64,000 nucleotides of DNA, from positions 28,337-92,336 of the forward strand of contig JAEZNB010000038.1 of NCBI GenBank assembly GCA_023441965.1. The letters are read 5' to 3'. The translations under genes and the position numbers were made by a program. Of the stretch, positions 18,769 through 26,435 are shown piece after piece; position 1 is the stretch's first letter, and every line of letters starts with the position of its first letter. The notes under the pieces are model-generated. The model was not told where the DNA came from. It ran no database searches and worked only from the letters and a program-made list of their open reading frames with translations. The DNA comes from Bacillota bacterium. GTDB taxonomy: Bacteria > Bacillota > Clostridia > Lachnospirales > Lachnospiraceae.

Positions 18769-19722
18769 CTATACGTTCTTCGCTATGATTTTGGGAGGCC
18801 GTACGATACGCAGGATGTCATCCAGAAGGTTGTCCACGGTGACATTATTCACCCGGGCCTTGGCCTTTAGGATCATACGATGGGCGGCAACATCCTTGAA
18901 GATATACTGCACATCACCGGGTACGACATAATCTCTGCCGCTTAAAAAGGCGGTCGCCTTGACCATATTCATCAGCGCCAGAGACCCTCTCGGGCTGACT
19001 CCCAGCTCAATCAGGGGGTTGTCCCTCGTCTGCTGGACCAATAAGGTAATATATTCATAGATGGAGTCATGGATAAATACATCCTCCACCAGATTCTGCA
19101 TGATAAGAATCTCCTCCTTGTCCACCACCTGTACTGCCTTATCAAGAGGATTGGTGCTCTGTCTCTCCTTTAAAATCCCGATCTCACTCTTCATATCCGG
19201 ATATCCCATGCTCAGTCTGACCATAAAGCGGTCCAACTGGGACTCCGGCAGCATCTGGGTACCGACAGAACCGATCGGGTTCTGTGTTGCCATGACCACG
19301 AAGGGCTTGGGGACCTCTCTGGTCACCGCATCCACGGTAACCTTCCCTTCCTCCATAACCTCCAATAAGGCTGACTGGGTCTTCGAGGAGGTACGGTTGA
19401 TCTCGTCCGCCAGAAACAGATTACACATGATTGCGCCCGGTCTGTACTGATAGCTGTCTCCTTCCTTATTCAACAGATGAAAACCCACTACGTCAGTGGG
19501 AAGCACATCCGGAGTAAACTGAAGCCTATGGTAATCCAGAGCCATGGCTCTGGAGAAGGCGAGGGCAAGGGTTGTCTTTCCCACTCCCGGATGATCCTCC
19601 AGGAGGATGTGTCCCCTGGCCAGGATGGCAGTAAGCACCTTTCCGATGATGACTCTCTTTCCGATGACCACCTTATTCACTTCATCCATGATTTGTATTG
19701 CTTTTGCCTGATACGGTCCCAT
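18769..19722 (-). CDS. MoxR-family AAA+ ATPase
   Basis: A cytoplasmic AAA+ ATPase (317 aa). Walker A lies in EDHPGVGKTTLA (about 42-53), Walker B is FLADEINR, followed by sensor 1 (VMATQNPIG) and the sensor 2 Arg region SPRGSLAL, all typical of the MoxR clade. MoxR proteins act as chaperones with partner DUF58/VWA proteins, here the next gene. AGGAG stands 7 nt before the ATG at 19722. The gene has a leader of about 500 nt that carries the structured RNA at 19845-20216 with a consensus promoter at 20233-20262. Confidence 0.94.
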   Translation of the reverse strand: MGPYQAKAIQIMDEVNKVVIGKRVIIGKVLTAILARGHILLEDHPGVGKTTLALAFSRAMALDYHRLQFTPDVLPTDVVGFHLLNKEGDSYQYRPGAIMCNLFLADEINRTSSKTQSALLEVMEEGKVTVDAVTREVPKPFVVMATQNPIGSVGTQMLPESQLDRFMVRLSMGYPDMKSEIGILKERQSTNPLDKAVQVVDKEEILIMQNLVEDVFIHDSIYEYITLLVQQTRDNPLIELGVSPRGSLALMNMVKATAFLSGRDYVVPGDVQYIFKDVAAHRMILKAKARVNNVTVDNLLDDILRIVRPPKIIAKNV

Positions 19723-19844
19723 AAGTATTCTCCTGATCTCTATGGTTTGTGGTTATATTTTATGTACTATATGAATGATGGCTCGAGGAGCCTGATGAGG
19801 ATATCTTAGGAGTCCGCGGAGGGCTCCTCTCGCTCGCGTTGCGC

Positions 19845-20216
19845 GCCCCATAAATCCGTCTGTTGGCCTACCATGTCATATTTGGCTGGTTAAGTGTCCG
19901 TGTATTTATCTGTTTTATCGCTTACGACTGCTGCTGATTGGTCGGACTAGTTGGTAGTGTGGTTTGTGGTGTATGATTGAACCTCTTCCGCCTCGGGGAT
20001 GAACTCCGGAACCCGTCGGAGCCCATCCCCTTCGTTGCAGAGGACCCGCCTCCGCCCTGGAAGCAAGCTTCCGGCGGAAGGCAGATCCCCTGCAACTTTG
20101 GAAGTAAACTTCCGGCGGAAGAGGGGATTGCGGTCATAGCCTGTATTGAGGTTATAGCCTGAGGTGATGATGTAGTACTACTTTAGCCGTTTGGCTATAG
20201 TAGTGATTTATGGGGC
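19845..20216 (-). ncRNA. Large nested structured RNA element (unrecognised class)
   Basis: The ends pair perfectly (GCCCCATAAATC 19845-19856 with 20205-20216). Nested inside are: a 12-bp hairpin with one mismatch (20177-20204) abutting the closing helix; CTACCA/TGGTAG (19868-73/19952-57) enclosing GTCCG/CGGAC; and an 11-bp perfect helix (19982-92/20114-24). That helix encloses three arms: GGGGATG/CATCCCC with inner CTCCG/CGGAG; GTTGCAG/CTGCAAC with inner CCTCCGCC/GGCGGAAGG and a GGAAG/CTTCC hairpin; and a second GGAAG/CTTCC hairpin. Minus-strand sense is favoured: one A-C mismatch becomes a G-U pair, one loop becomes G(CUUG)C, and a promoter ends just outside the 5' edge. I found no RNase P, tmRNA or SRP signatures. 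It could be a moxR leader, an independent RNA or a mobile element. Confidence 0.65.
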
Positions 20217-20232
20217 TTTGCTTATCGCGAAC

Positions 20233-20262
20233 ATTATAACATATTTTTCTGTTTTATGTCCA
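20233..20262 (-). promoter_or_regulatory. Promoter for the structured RNA / moxR operon
   Basis: On the minus strand TGGACA (20262-20257), an 18-bp spacer and TATAAT (20238-20233). The predicted start, about 20226-20228, falls at CGCG just outside the 12-bp closing helix of the RNA element; this CGCG could pair with CGCG at 19835-19838. Between here and the foldase gene (20263-20484) I see nothing else convincing. Confidence 0.65.
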
Positions 20263-20484
20263 TAGCATTATACAAATTATGTAACCCCTTCCCTCTTCCT
20301 CCAAGGGCGCAGACGGAGTGCCCCAGCATTTTTTATTTGAATTATCGGAGGGTTTTTGATATAATTAGTAATCTGAACGCCTTTTCTATATTTGTATATT
20401 TTGTGAACTGGTCCAAGCCTATTGACTAATATACAGAAAAGTTTACAATTATGGTCAAGAGAATATTATGGAGGTAGCAATAAG

Positions 20485-21573
20485 GTGAATAAATCTAAGA
20501 AACCAATTAAAAAAGTCCATGCAAAGCAGGATCCTGTAGTAAAGCGGAAATACTGGCTGATCCCTTCCATTATTTTAGGGGTATTATTAATTGCCGCACT
20601 GCTGTTTGACCAGCTATATGAAAGAGTATTAATTAAGATTGATGATACAAACTATCATCTAAGCGATCTGACCTATTATTTTTATGATGTGGAAAGTGGC
20701 TATAACACCTATGCTCAGATCTTTGGACCCATTAACTGGTCCACCCCCTATGATGAGACAGGCAATGTTACCCTCGGAGATTTAGCCAAGCAGGAGGCAA
20801 TGGGAATTGCTATCTTTAATGAACTCATGTATAAGGAAGCCGTGGCGGCAGGCTACTCCCTGACCGAAGACGAAACGAATAAGATCAATGACGAGATCTT
20901 TTCTCTGCTCTATGAATCAGGCTTATCCAGCAAAGCGATCAAGGAAAACGGTTTTACGGGAGACTATCTGAAGAAGGTGAAGGAGAAGGTCACCCTGTCA
21001 CAACGCTACCGTGATGATATCATAGATACCCTCGAGGTTGATGATGAAGAAATCAAGGCCGGTATCTCTTATGAGGAAAACAGGCAGTATGACATAGAAT
21101 ATCTCTTCATCCCCACTTCAAAGACAGACGAGTCCGGCAATAGGACAGATTTGACTGAGGATGAGAAGAAGGCCGCTTATGCGAAGATTGAGGCCAAGTA
21201 TCAGGATGCCGTAACTACAGAGGACTGGTCTACCCTGGTTCCTGAAGATGAGGAAGAGCTGCAGTATACAAAGAACAATTTTATAAAGACGGATACCACC
21301 TACCCTGTGGACCTGATGACCATGATGATGGAGATGGAAAACGGTGAAATCAGCGAGATCGTTACCGCAGAAACCGGCTACTATATCATCAAGATGCTGA
21401 ATAACGACAATCCCGATACCTATAACACCGCAGTTGATAATGCGATCAAGGATGCCGAGGAAGCTGCTTTTGAAACCTATTATGGCGATAATATCCTGGC
21501 GAAGCATGAGATCAAGATGAATGAAAGAGCCATCAAGAATCTGCAGATGGGTTCCTTCACCGGTGCGAATTAA
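20485..21573 (+). CDS. Membrane-anchored PrsA/SurA-like peptidyl-prolyl isomerase
   Basis: An extracytoplasmic foldase. I take GTG at 20485, preceded by GGAGGT with 9-nt spacing, over an upstream TTG at 20422. The 362-aa protein has a Lys-rich cytoplasmic N terminus, one membrane helix (about 27-42), a SurA/PrsA-type helical N-terminal domain and a parvulin-like region ending MENGEISEIVTAETGYYIIKML, the usual end of a PPIC domain. Unlike PrsA it has no lipobox Cys, so it is anchored by the helix. It probably helps fold exported proteins. It stands alone, with a small gene 71 nt downstream. Confidence 0.82.
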   Translation: MNKSKKPIKKVHAKQDPVVKRKYWLIPSIILGVLLIAALLFDQLYERVLIKIDDTNYHLSDLTYYFYDVESGYNTYAQIFGPINWSTPYDETGNVTLGDLAKQEAMGIAIFNELMYKEAVAAGYSLTEDETNKINDEIFSLLYESGLSSKAIKENGFTGDYLKKVKEKVTLSQRYRDDIIDTLEVDDEEIKAGISYEENRQYDIEYLFIPTSKTDESGNRTDLTEDEKKAAYAKIEAKYQDAVTTEDWSTLVPEDEEELQYTKNNFIKTDTTYPVDLMTMMMEMENGEISEIVTAETGYYIIKMLNNDNPDTYNTAVDNAIKDAEEAAFETYYGDNILAKHEIKMNERAIKNLQMGSFTGAN

Positions 21574-21644
21574 TTCAATATTTTTCGTATAATATTCTCC
21601 ATTCCTGCCATACTAAGGGATAAAAGCAAGGAAAGGAGACAGTT

Positions 21645-21794
21645 ATGGCAAAGAATAGGAATAACAGTCCGAGGAACAATAGCAAGAATTCCTCCAAGAA
21701 CAGGGCAAACAATTCTTCCCAGAACTCCGTGAAGGACACTCATGCACAGGTCCCGGACGGTTCCCCCGGCCGCAGCGGTCCCGGCGGAAACTAA
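21645..21794 (+). CDS. 49-aa basic Asn/Ser-rich protein
   Basis: A short frame of 49 aa with AAGGAG 6 nt before the ATG, and a strong terminator 45 nt after the stop. The composition is striking: residues 4-29 are almost only Asn, Ser, Lys and Arg (NRNNSPRNNSKNSSKN), and the end is Gly/Pro/Ser-rich (PDGSPGRSGPGGN). It has no Cys, Trp, Tyr, Phe or hydrophobic core. This resembles minor small acid-soluble spore proteins (SspN/SspK-like) in composition only; I cannot assign it. It probably shares a transcript with the foldase. Confidence 0.6.
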   Translation: MAKNRNNSPRNNSKNSSKNRANNSSQNSVKDTHAQVPDGSPGRSGPGGN

Positions 21795-21838
21795 GATACC
21801 TATCAGAGAAACCATTGAGCATCATACTCAGATAAAGC

Positions 21839-21887
21839 GGCCCCGGTCTTAATACGAAGAGGTTTTCCTCTTCCTTAGGACCGGGGC
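21839..21887. terminator. Strong bidirectional terminator hairpin
   Basis: GCCCCGGTC pairs with GACCGGGGC, and the inner GAAGAGG pairs with CCTCTTC around TTTT. It lies between the plus-strand 49-aa gene and the convergent DUF3298 gene. T-rich sequence follows on both strands, though neither run is long. Confidence 0.8.
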
Positions 21888-21911
21888 TATTATTGTCTGC
21901 TTTCTTATGTA

Positions 21912-22595
21912 CTATAGGCATTTCGGAGCCTGGGGACCTCCGGCCGCATATGGAAGCAAGAAGGTCGGAAGACCGCTGGCATAGGGAGCGATGTCATACT
22001 CTTGGAAATATAGCACCACTCCCTCAGGAGTCAGATAGAACTGATTGATCTTCAGGGTATCGCTAACCAATTTTGCATAATCCTCAAAGTAAATTCCCTC
22101 TTCCTTATGATAAACCGCATCAATCTGGGAGATAATGCTATCAGCCAGCTGCTCCTTCAGATGCTCCCTTGAGGGGAAGAGATCTGCCAGCTCTATCTTC
22201 CTGCTTTTCTGAATATTCCAGGAATCGGAGGAACGAATCGTTAGTCCGTGGGCGCCCCCCGCATATTCATATTGATCAAAATACAAGCTTAAGGCACAAT
22301 TCCTGTTATAAGTAACCTGATAATCCACATATGCCTCAAACTGTCTGATCGGGAATTGATTCGCTACAGAATACTCATATTCCACCATTGCCATCTGATA
22401 CAGATTCATGACATTGGATCTTTCATACATAACGGCTCTCGTACGGTAAAAGGCATTTAATTTATCCAAAAACACCTGTGCATATACCGAGATAAACTGC
22501 GGGTACTTAATCGTATATCTCAAGATAATCTGATCTTTGTAATACATATCCTGCTGTATCACTTTTTCTCTGACAACAACCTGATAAAGCGGCAA
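21912..22595 (-). CDS. DUF3298/DUF4163 domain protein
   Basis: A 227-aa protein from TTG 22595, which has GGGGAG 7 nt upstream. A longer frame to 22769 would overlap nrdJ by 65 nt and has no clear signal. The N-terminal half (YKDQIILRYTIKYPQF...) looks like DUF4163, and the C-terminal half contains YAGGAHGLT and LADLFPS, typical of DUF3298 (RsiV/PdaC-type domains). With this start there is no signal peptide or membrane helix, which is odd because relatives are mostly extracytoplasmic. It follows nrdJ on the same strand. Confidence 0.7.
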   Translation of the reverse strand: MPLYQVVVREKVIQQDMYYKDQIILRYTIKYPQFISVYAQVFLDKLNAFYRTRAVMYERSNVMNLYQMAMVEYEYSVANQFPIRQFEAYVDYQVTYNRNCALSLYFDQYEYAGGAHGLTIRSSDSWNIQKSRKIELADLFPSREHLKEQLADSIISQIDAVYHKEEGIYFEDYAKLVSDTLKINQFYLTPEGVVLYFQEYDIAPYASGLPTFLLPYAAGGPQAPKCL

Positions 22596-22704
22596 GCTGC
22601 TTCTCCCCTTTAGCCTCCCTTTTGTACATCTTATGCTTGAGTCCGGCTTACTATTCGTGGGCTCTGAAGGAGGGGAGAAAATGAGAATGAAATCGTACAG
22701 GGGA

Positions 22705-24792
22705 TCAGCGGATCGGGCAGACCCCGGTGGAGCATTCCTGATCAATGATATCATGCTCATCGTCGTCATCCAGTCTGGCTAAGAGCTCATAATCAATCGG
22801 CTTTATCTGCTGCAGCCTCCGCTCATAATCCTCCTTGTCGGTGCATTCATAGGGAAGCAGAGGGTAAGTCTCCTCCATCAGAGGCAGGAAGGTGATTCCT
22901 ACGATATCCTCGAAGTTATCATATACCCACTGTGCTACCTCCTCCCACTCATGCTCTCTGACATGAACCGTAATGGAGGTGTTGTGATCTGTCCAGTTCT
23001 CCATGGATAATTTATATAATTCCAGCTGCTCTATGGCGCTGACCTCATATTTGGTTCTTCCTTCCGGAGCCTTGACAGGGAACTCAATCACCTTAATGGA
23101 AGCATTCTCATCTGTCTGTCCGATCTCATTGTAGATCGGATAGCTGCCCTGGCTGGCAATCATCTTATACAAAGGATCCGAGGCCGATATTCTTACTCTG
23201 CGGATATAGTAATTGGAGTGGGCATAATGAATCCCTGAGCTTACTCCGGGCAGGGTTGACAGACTTCCCTCCGGTTTTATGGTGGTCATAAGCTCCGGTG
23301 GTGTAATCCCCAGCTCTCTGCTGTAACGGCTACCTTCCTCCCGAACGGTCTGATGGAGCCTTTTTAGTAACGCAGCCAGCTCTTCCCTGCTCATTCCGCA
23401 TTTATTCATCATATCCATCATTCCGGTTAAGGAGATCCCGATAATTCTGTCCTCATGCATCACCTTATTCCATTCCGGCAGCTCCACCTCTACCAGGGTC
23501 ATGCGAATGGCCACTCTGGTGGAAAGCTTTAATACCTCATGGAAGCCAGCCTCATCGAAAGCACCTTCCTCTGCAAATGCCATCATATTGTTGGTCGTTA
23601 GATTACAGCATTGCTTTGACCGAAGGAGAATCTCTCCGCAGGGATTACAGCCCCGGAAGGAAGGCTTCCGTCTGCTTGCCTCTCCTGCATTGATAAAGCC
23701 CGGTTCCCCGTTGACACGGATGGAATCTAGGATTTCCTTGATTCTCTCCAGGGACGGCTTATGCTGATACAGGATGGAGTTGTTGCTCATCTTCCTGTGA
23801 GAAATTTCAGGATCCTCTATCCAATTACCATCCACCACCTGATAAATGTTTCTCTTGGCATTGATGACCTCTTCATCATCCTCGTCACAGATTACCATCA
23901 TGGCGCTCCGTCTGACTCCTCCGGACACGACATTTTCACTGATGATCGTAGCAATGTCCAGTATATCGATCGTCTTCAGCTCCTGGCCATCTCGCCGAAG
24001 GAAGACCCGATTCATCTTCTCAAACATCCTCTGCATGGACCGATGTCCCGAGGCTCTGCCTCCGAACCGCTTCAGCCTTTCCCCTTCCGGACGCACGAAG
24101 CTGTAATCTATGATTACCTTTTTGATTTCTTCATACTCCTTGTGTGTCAGCAGCCTGAAATAGTATTCCAGAGCAGAGCACCAGCCCTCCTTGCTATCCC
24201 CGACCTGAAGTACTGCTGTATCGGCTTCCTCTTCCCCGATGCTTAAGAGGGTGTGCTCCATCTCCTCCTTGGTAAGCCTCTTACGGACAGTGCTGTCATA
24301 GCGGCTCTCCAGCCGGACAGGTCTTACCCGGGGCAGCTTCGCCACCAGCTGTCTGTCAATACGGATTCCGACACCGCTGCCTACCATCAACAGATAAAAT
24401 ACATCCACCAGGTCTCTGAAGGCTTCTATATTGGTAAAGGAGCAGTTGTAGTTCGACAGGGGATACTGCCTTACCACCTCGGTGCCGCCCATATACAGCG
24501 TTCTGCCCGAGGTGAAGGTTCTTAAGTGGAAGAGATGGTCAAATAAGGCTTCCGCCTCCTTCCTCTCCTCTTCCGGGTCGAGGGGCAGGCCCATTTCCCT
24601 TCTGTACTCCACTCCTAAGCCGATATTATACTCAGTGGTCCGAAGAACCGTCTCGAACCAATTCTCCCTCCGCTTCTTATCCTCCAGGTATCTGGAATAG
24701 GTTCTCAAATATACAAACTCACCCATAGGGCTGAGGGGACTTTTCTTATTACGATATGCATTTAAAAATTCTTCTGATAAAATATGTTCCAT
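22705..24792 (-). CDS. nrdJ: Adenosylcobalamin-dependent ribonucleoside-triphosphate reductase
   Basis: A class II ribonucleotide reductase that makes dNTPs without oxygen dependence. I set the start at 24792 (GGAGG 7 nt upstream; product 695 aa), close to the monomeric Lactobacillus-type enzyme. The substrate-site motifs NPCGEILL and SKQCCNLTTNN are present, as is STIKPEGSLSTLPGVSSG-like phosphate binding (here TTIKPEGSLS). The redox cysteines at the C terminus are in CSTGVCPIR. Its promoter carries two NrdR-type boxes 31 bp apart. No cobalamin riboswitch is visible in the roughly 50-nt leader. Confidence 0.95.
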   Translation of the reverse strand: MEHILSEEFLNAYRNKKSPLSPMGEFVYLRTYSRYLEDKKRRENWFETVLRTTEYNIGLGVEYRREMGLPLDPEEERKEAEALFDHLFHLRTFTSGRTLYMGGTEVVRQYPLSNYNCSFTNIEAFRDLVDVFYLLMVGSGVGIRIDRQLVAKLPRVRPVRLESRYDSTVRKRLTKEEMEHTLLSIGEEEADTAVLQVGDSKEGWCSALEYYFRLLTHKEYEEIKKVIIDYSFVRPEGERLKRFGGRASGHRSMQRMFEKMNRVFLRRDGQELKTIDILDIATIISENVVSGGVRRSAMMVICDEDDEEVINAKRNIYQVVDGNWIEDPEISHRKMSNNSILYQHKPSLERIKEILDSIRVNGEPGFINAGEASRRKPSFRGCNPCGEILLRSKQCCNLTTNNMMAFAEEGAFDEAGFHEVLKLSTRVAIRMTLVEVELPEWNKVMHEDRIIGISLTGMMDMMNKCGMSREELAALLKRLHQTVREEGSRYSRELGITPPELMTTIKPEGSLSTLPGVSSGIHYAHSNYYIRRVRISASDPLYKMIASQGSYPIYNEIGQTDENASIKVIEFPVKAPEGRTKYEVSAIEQLELYKLSMENWTDHNTSITVHVREHEWEEVAQWVYDNFEDIVGITFLPLMEETYPLLPYECTDKEDYERRLQQIKPIDYELLARLDDDDEHDIIDQECSTGVCPIR

Positions 24793-24832
24793 ACTCATTC
24801 CTCCGTATTCTAGTCTCTCTCTCATGATGTAA

Positions 24833-24879
24833 GCACTACATATTGTGTTAACATTATACAAAAGTACAATATATATGTC
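24833..24879 (-). promoter_or_regulatory. Pair of NrdR boxes over the nrdJ promoter
   Basis: Minus-strand ACACAATATGTAGTGC (24848-24833) matches the NrdR consensus acaCwAtATaTwGtgt at about 14 of 16 positions. A weaker box, GACATATATATTGTAC (24879-24864), matches in its core. Their spacing is 31 bp, three helical turns, as known for NrdR. They overlap the -35 and the start region, consistent with repression when dATP is high. Confidence 0.75.
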
Positions 24880-24881
24880 AA
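24853..24881 (-). promoter_or_regulatory. Consensus promoter of nrdJ
   Basis: TTGACA (24881-24876), a 17-bp spacer and TATAAT (24858-24853) on the minus strand: a perfect sigma-A consensus at both hexamers, with a predicted start at about 24846 and a leader of about 55 nt. Confidence 0.85.
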
Positions 24882-24940
24882 CTTTATCTTTTTATAGAAT
24901 TATAGCATAATCTTACCCACAAAGCCCCGGCATGAATTTA

Positions 24941-24996
24941 AGGCATCCCTTCCCTCCCACAGCCATGTATACCTAGTGTGGAAGTAAGGGATGCCT
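24941..24996 (-). terminator. Hairpin after the RuBisCO-like gene
   Basis: AGGCATCCCTT (24941-24951) pairs perfectly with AAGGGATGCCT (24986-24996), with inner CCACA/TGTGG. It lies 70 nt beyond the stop of the last gene of the catabolic operon and before the nrdJ promoter. The T tract after it on the minus strand is short (TTAAATT). Confidence 0.65.
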
Positions 24997-25064
24997 CTCT
25001 CTCATGGTTCGACCGATCCTTACCTTTTATTATGTCCTGCCGAACGTCTCTTTATTACATAGAA

Positions 25065-26333
25065 TTACTTGCTCCAAAGCTTCAGGGCCAGAGCCAGTTC
25101 CTCTTTCTCTTTCGCAGCTTCGGTCAGAGCAGCTCCGTCCATTACAGCATCGATTGCCTGCATCATGGCTCTGGCGCCTCCCGCTGCTCCCATAGGATGA
25201 CCCTGGATGGCACCGCCTGCAGCCAGAATAATATCTGTGCCCATCTCGCGGATATAGCGTTCCACCATACCCGGATGTACACCTCCTCCGATGGAAGGCA
25301 TGGAGGGCTTGATCTGATACATGGGTAAGGTAAGCTGGGCTGCTGTCTGAACATACTTCTGATATCGCAACGGATAGCCTCCGTAAGGGGTATTGATCAT
25401 GACCATATCGGCACCGGCCAGTCTGGTCAGCTTACCGACGGCTAAGGGAGAGCTCATACCGCTGTCACTACCCTCATAATACATGCCTGCTCCCGCACAA
25501 TGAGCCAAAATCGGTACCTGAACCGTCCGAGCAATCTGACGGAGCACACTGTAGCCGACAGCGGCGAAATTCACCATGATGGCTTCCGCTCCTGCTTCGA
25601 TGACACGCTCCACCGTATCCATAATCCTTTCGGCACCATCGGTTACATTTACGATATATCTGACCTTCTTTCCGGTCTTCTCATAGGCAGCTTCTGCCGC
25701 TTTTTTAAAGGCCCTGACTCTGTCGGCAGCCTTACTGTAGCTCGGACTTCCGAGGAGCTCATCATCCTTAATCAGATCCACGCCTCCCAGGGCAGTCTCA
25801 TAGAAGATCTTTGCTCCCTCCTCCGGCTTAAGGCCTGTACAGGGCTTGATCATATTGAGTAAGATCGGGCGCTTCTCAATCCCTGTAAGCTTGCGGACTC
25901 CCTCCATGCCGAAATTGGGCCCGCCAAACTCTTCTGCGAAGGCTTTGGGGAATTCTATATCCAATAGCTTCACCTGTGCTGAAGTGGAAGCATCGTTACC
26001 AAGCAGAGCTGTAATCAGCAGGGGAAAGTCCGGTGTGAAATTAATCACCGGATAAGCAATCTGAAGCAGGTACTGACTCTCCTCAGAGCTGATCTGGGTA
26101 GATAGATCAAGGGAGGGGACATCATAGATCTGGACCACCTTGCCCATATGCCTCTCTCTGATTTCCTCCGTAATTCCCGGGATCGGCAGCCAGGTTCCGA
26201 TGGTCTGTCCGATTGCCAACGAGGCAGCCTTCGCCATGATATCCGTATTCTTGTCCACTTTTATATAGTAGGTTGCGGTAATATATTCCTTATCCCTGAT
26301 ATTCTCCGGGAGACAATACAATTTATCATCCAT
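25065..26333 (-). CDS. RuBisCO-like protein (form IV), likely 3-oxo-acid-sugar-phosphate decarboxylase type
   Basis: A 422-aa RuBisCO large-chain homologue. The carbamate-lysine motif is intact (K189-D-D-E192 in GGVDLIKDDE), as is the lysine matching K175 (K163 in MIKPCTGL). The position matching K177 is C165, and the canonical HRAMHA is replaced by AHCAGAG, so CO2 fixation is very unlikely. The C-terminal phosphate site reads AAGGAIQGHPMGAAGG. Non-photosynthetic RLPs in apiose/apionate pathways decarboxylate 3-oxo-isoapionate 4-phosphate to L-erythrulose 1-phosphate; the TIM and RpiB homologues in this operon would handle that product. That role is inference. Last gene of the operon, behind a hairpin at 26348-26426. 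Confidence 0.85.
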   Translation of the reverse strand: MDDKLYCLPENIRDKEYITATYYIKVDKNTDIMAKAASLAIGQTIGTWLPIPGITEEIRERHMGKVVQIYDVPSLDLSTQISSEESQYLLQIAYPVINFTPDFPLLITALLGNDASTSAQVKLLDIEFPKAFAEEFGGPNFGMEGVRKLTGIEKRPILLNMIKPCTGLKPEEGAKIFYETALGGVDLIKDDELLGSPSYSKAADRVRAFKKAAEAAYEKTGKKVRYIVNVTDGAERIMDTVERVIEAGAEAIMVNFAAVGYSVLRQIARTVQVPILAHCAGAGMYYEGSDSGMSSPLAVGKLTRLAGADMVMINTPYGGYPLRYQKYVQTAAQLTLPMYQIKPSMPSIGGGVHPGMVERYIREMGTDIILAAGGAIQGHPMGAAGGARAMMQAIDAVMDGAALTEAAKEKEELALALKLWSK

Positions 26334-26347
26334 CTTCCTTTCCTCCT

Positions 26348-26426
26348 AAAAAGGGCTGCTGCACAAACATCCGATTTTGATTCCACAGACTTTTCTGCGG
26401 TTCCAAAACCTATTTATACAACAGCC
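26348..26426 (-). terminator. Intercistronic hairpin/attenuator between gntR and the RLP gene
   Basis: On the minus strand GGCUGUUGUA (26426-26417) pairs with UGCAGCAGCC (26363-26354) over 10 positions with two G-U pairs, and an inner CCGCAGA/TCTGTGG helix stacks within. CTTTTT follows, then AGGAGG of the RLP gene. It looks like a partial terminator that would lower RLP expression relative to upstream genes. Confidence 0.6.
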
Positions 26427-26435
26427 GAAATGTAC

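Noticed and set aside
19922..20137. A 71-aa minus-strand frame and a 61-aa plus-strand frame inside the structured element
   Set aside because: Both lie in the paired arms, have no ribosome binding site and give low-complexity translations. The base pairing explains the sequence better.
19845..20216. Could the structured element be RNase P RNA, tmRNA or SRP RNA?
   Set aside because: None of the hallmark stretches is present on either strand as far as I can read: no GAGGAAAGUC, no CCA-ended tRNA-like domain with an internal tag frame, no GGAAGCAGCC SRP loop in the right context.
24793..24900. Cobalamin riboswitch before nrdJ
   Set aside because: The leader is about 55 nt and lacks a B12 box; the signal there is the NrdR box pair.
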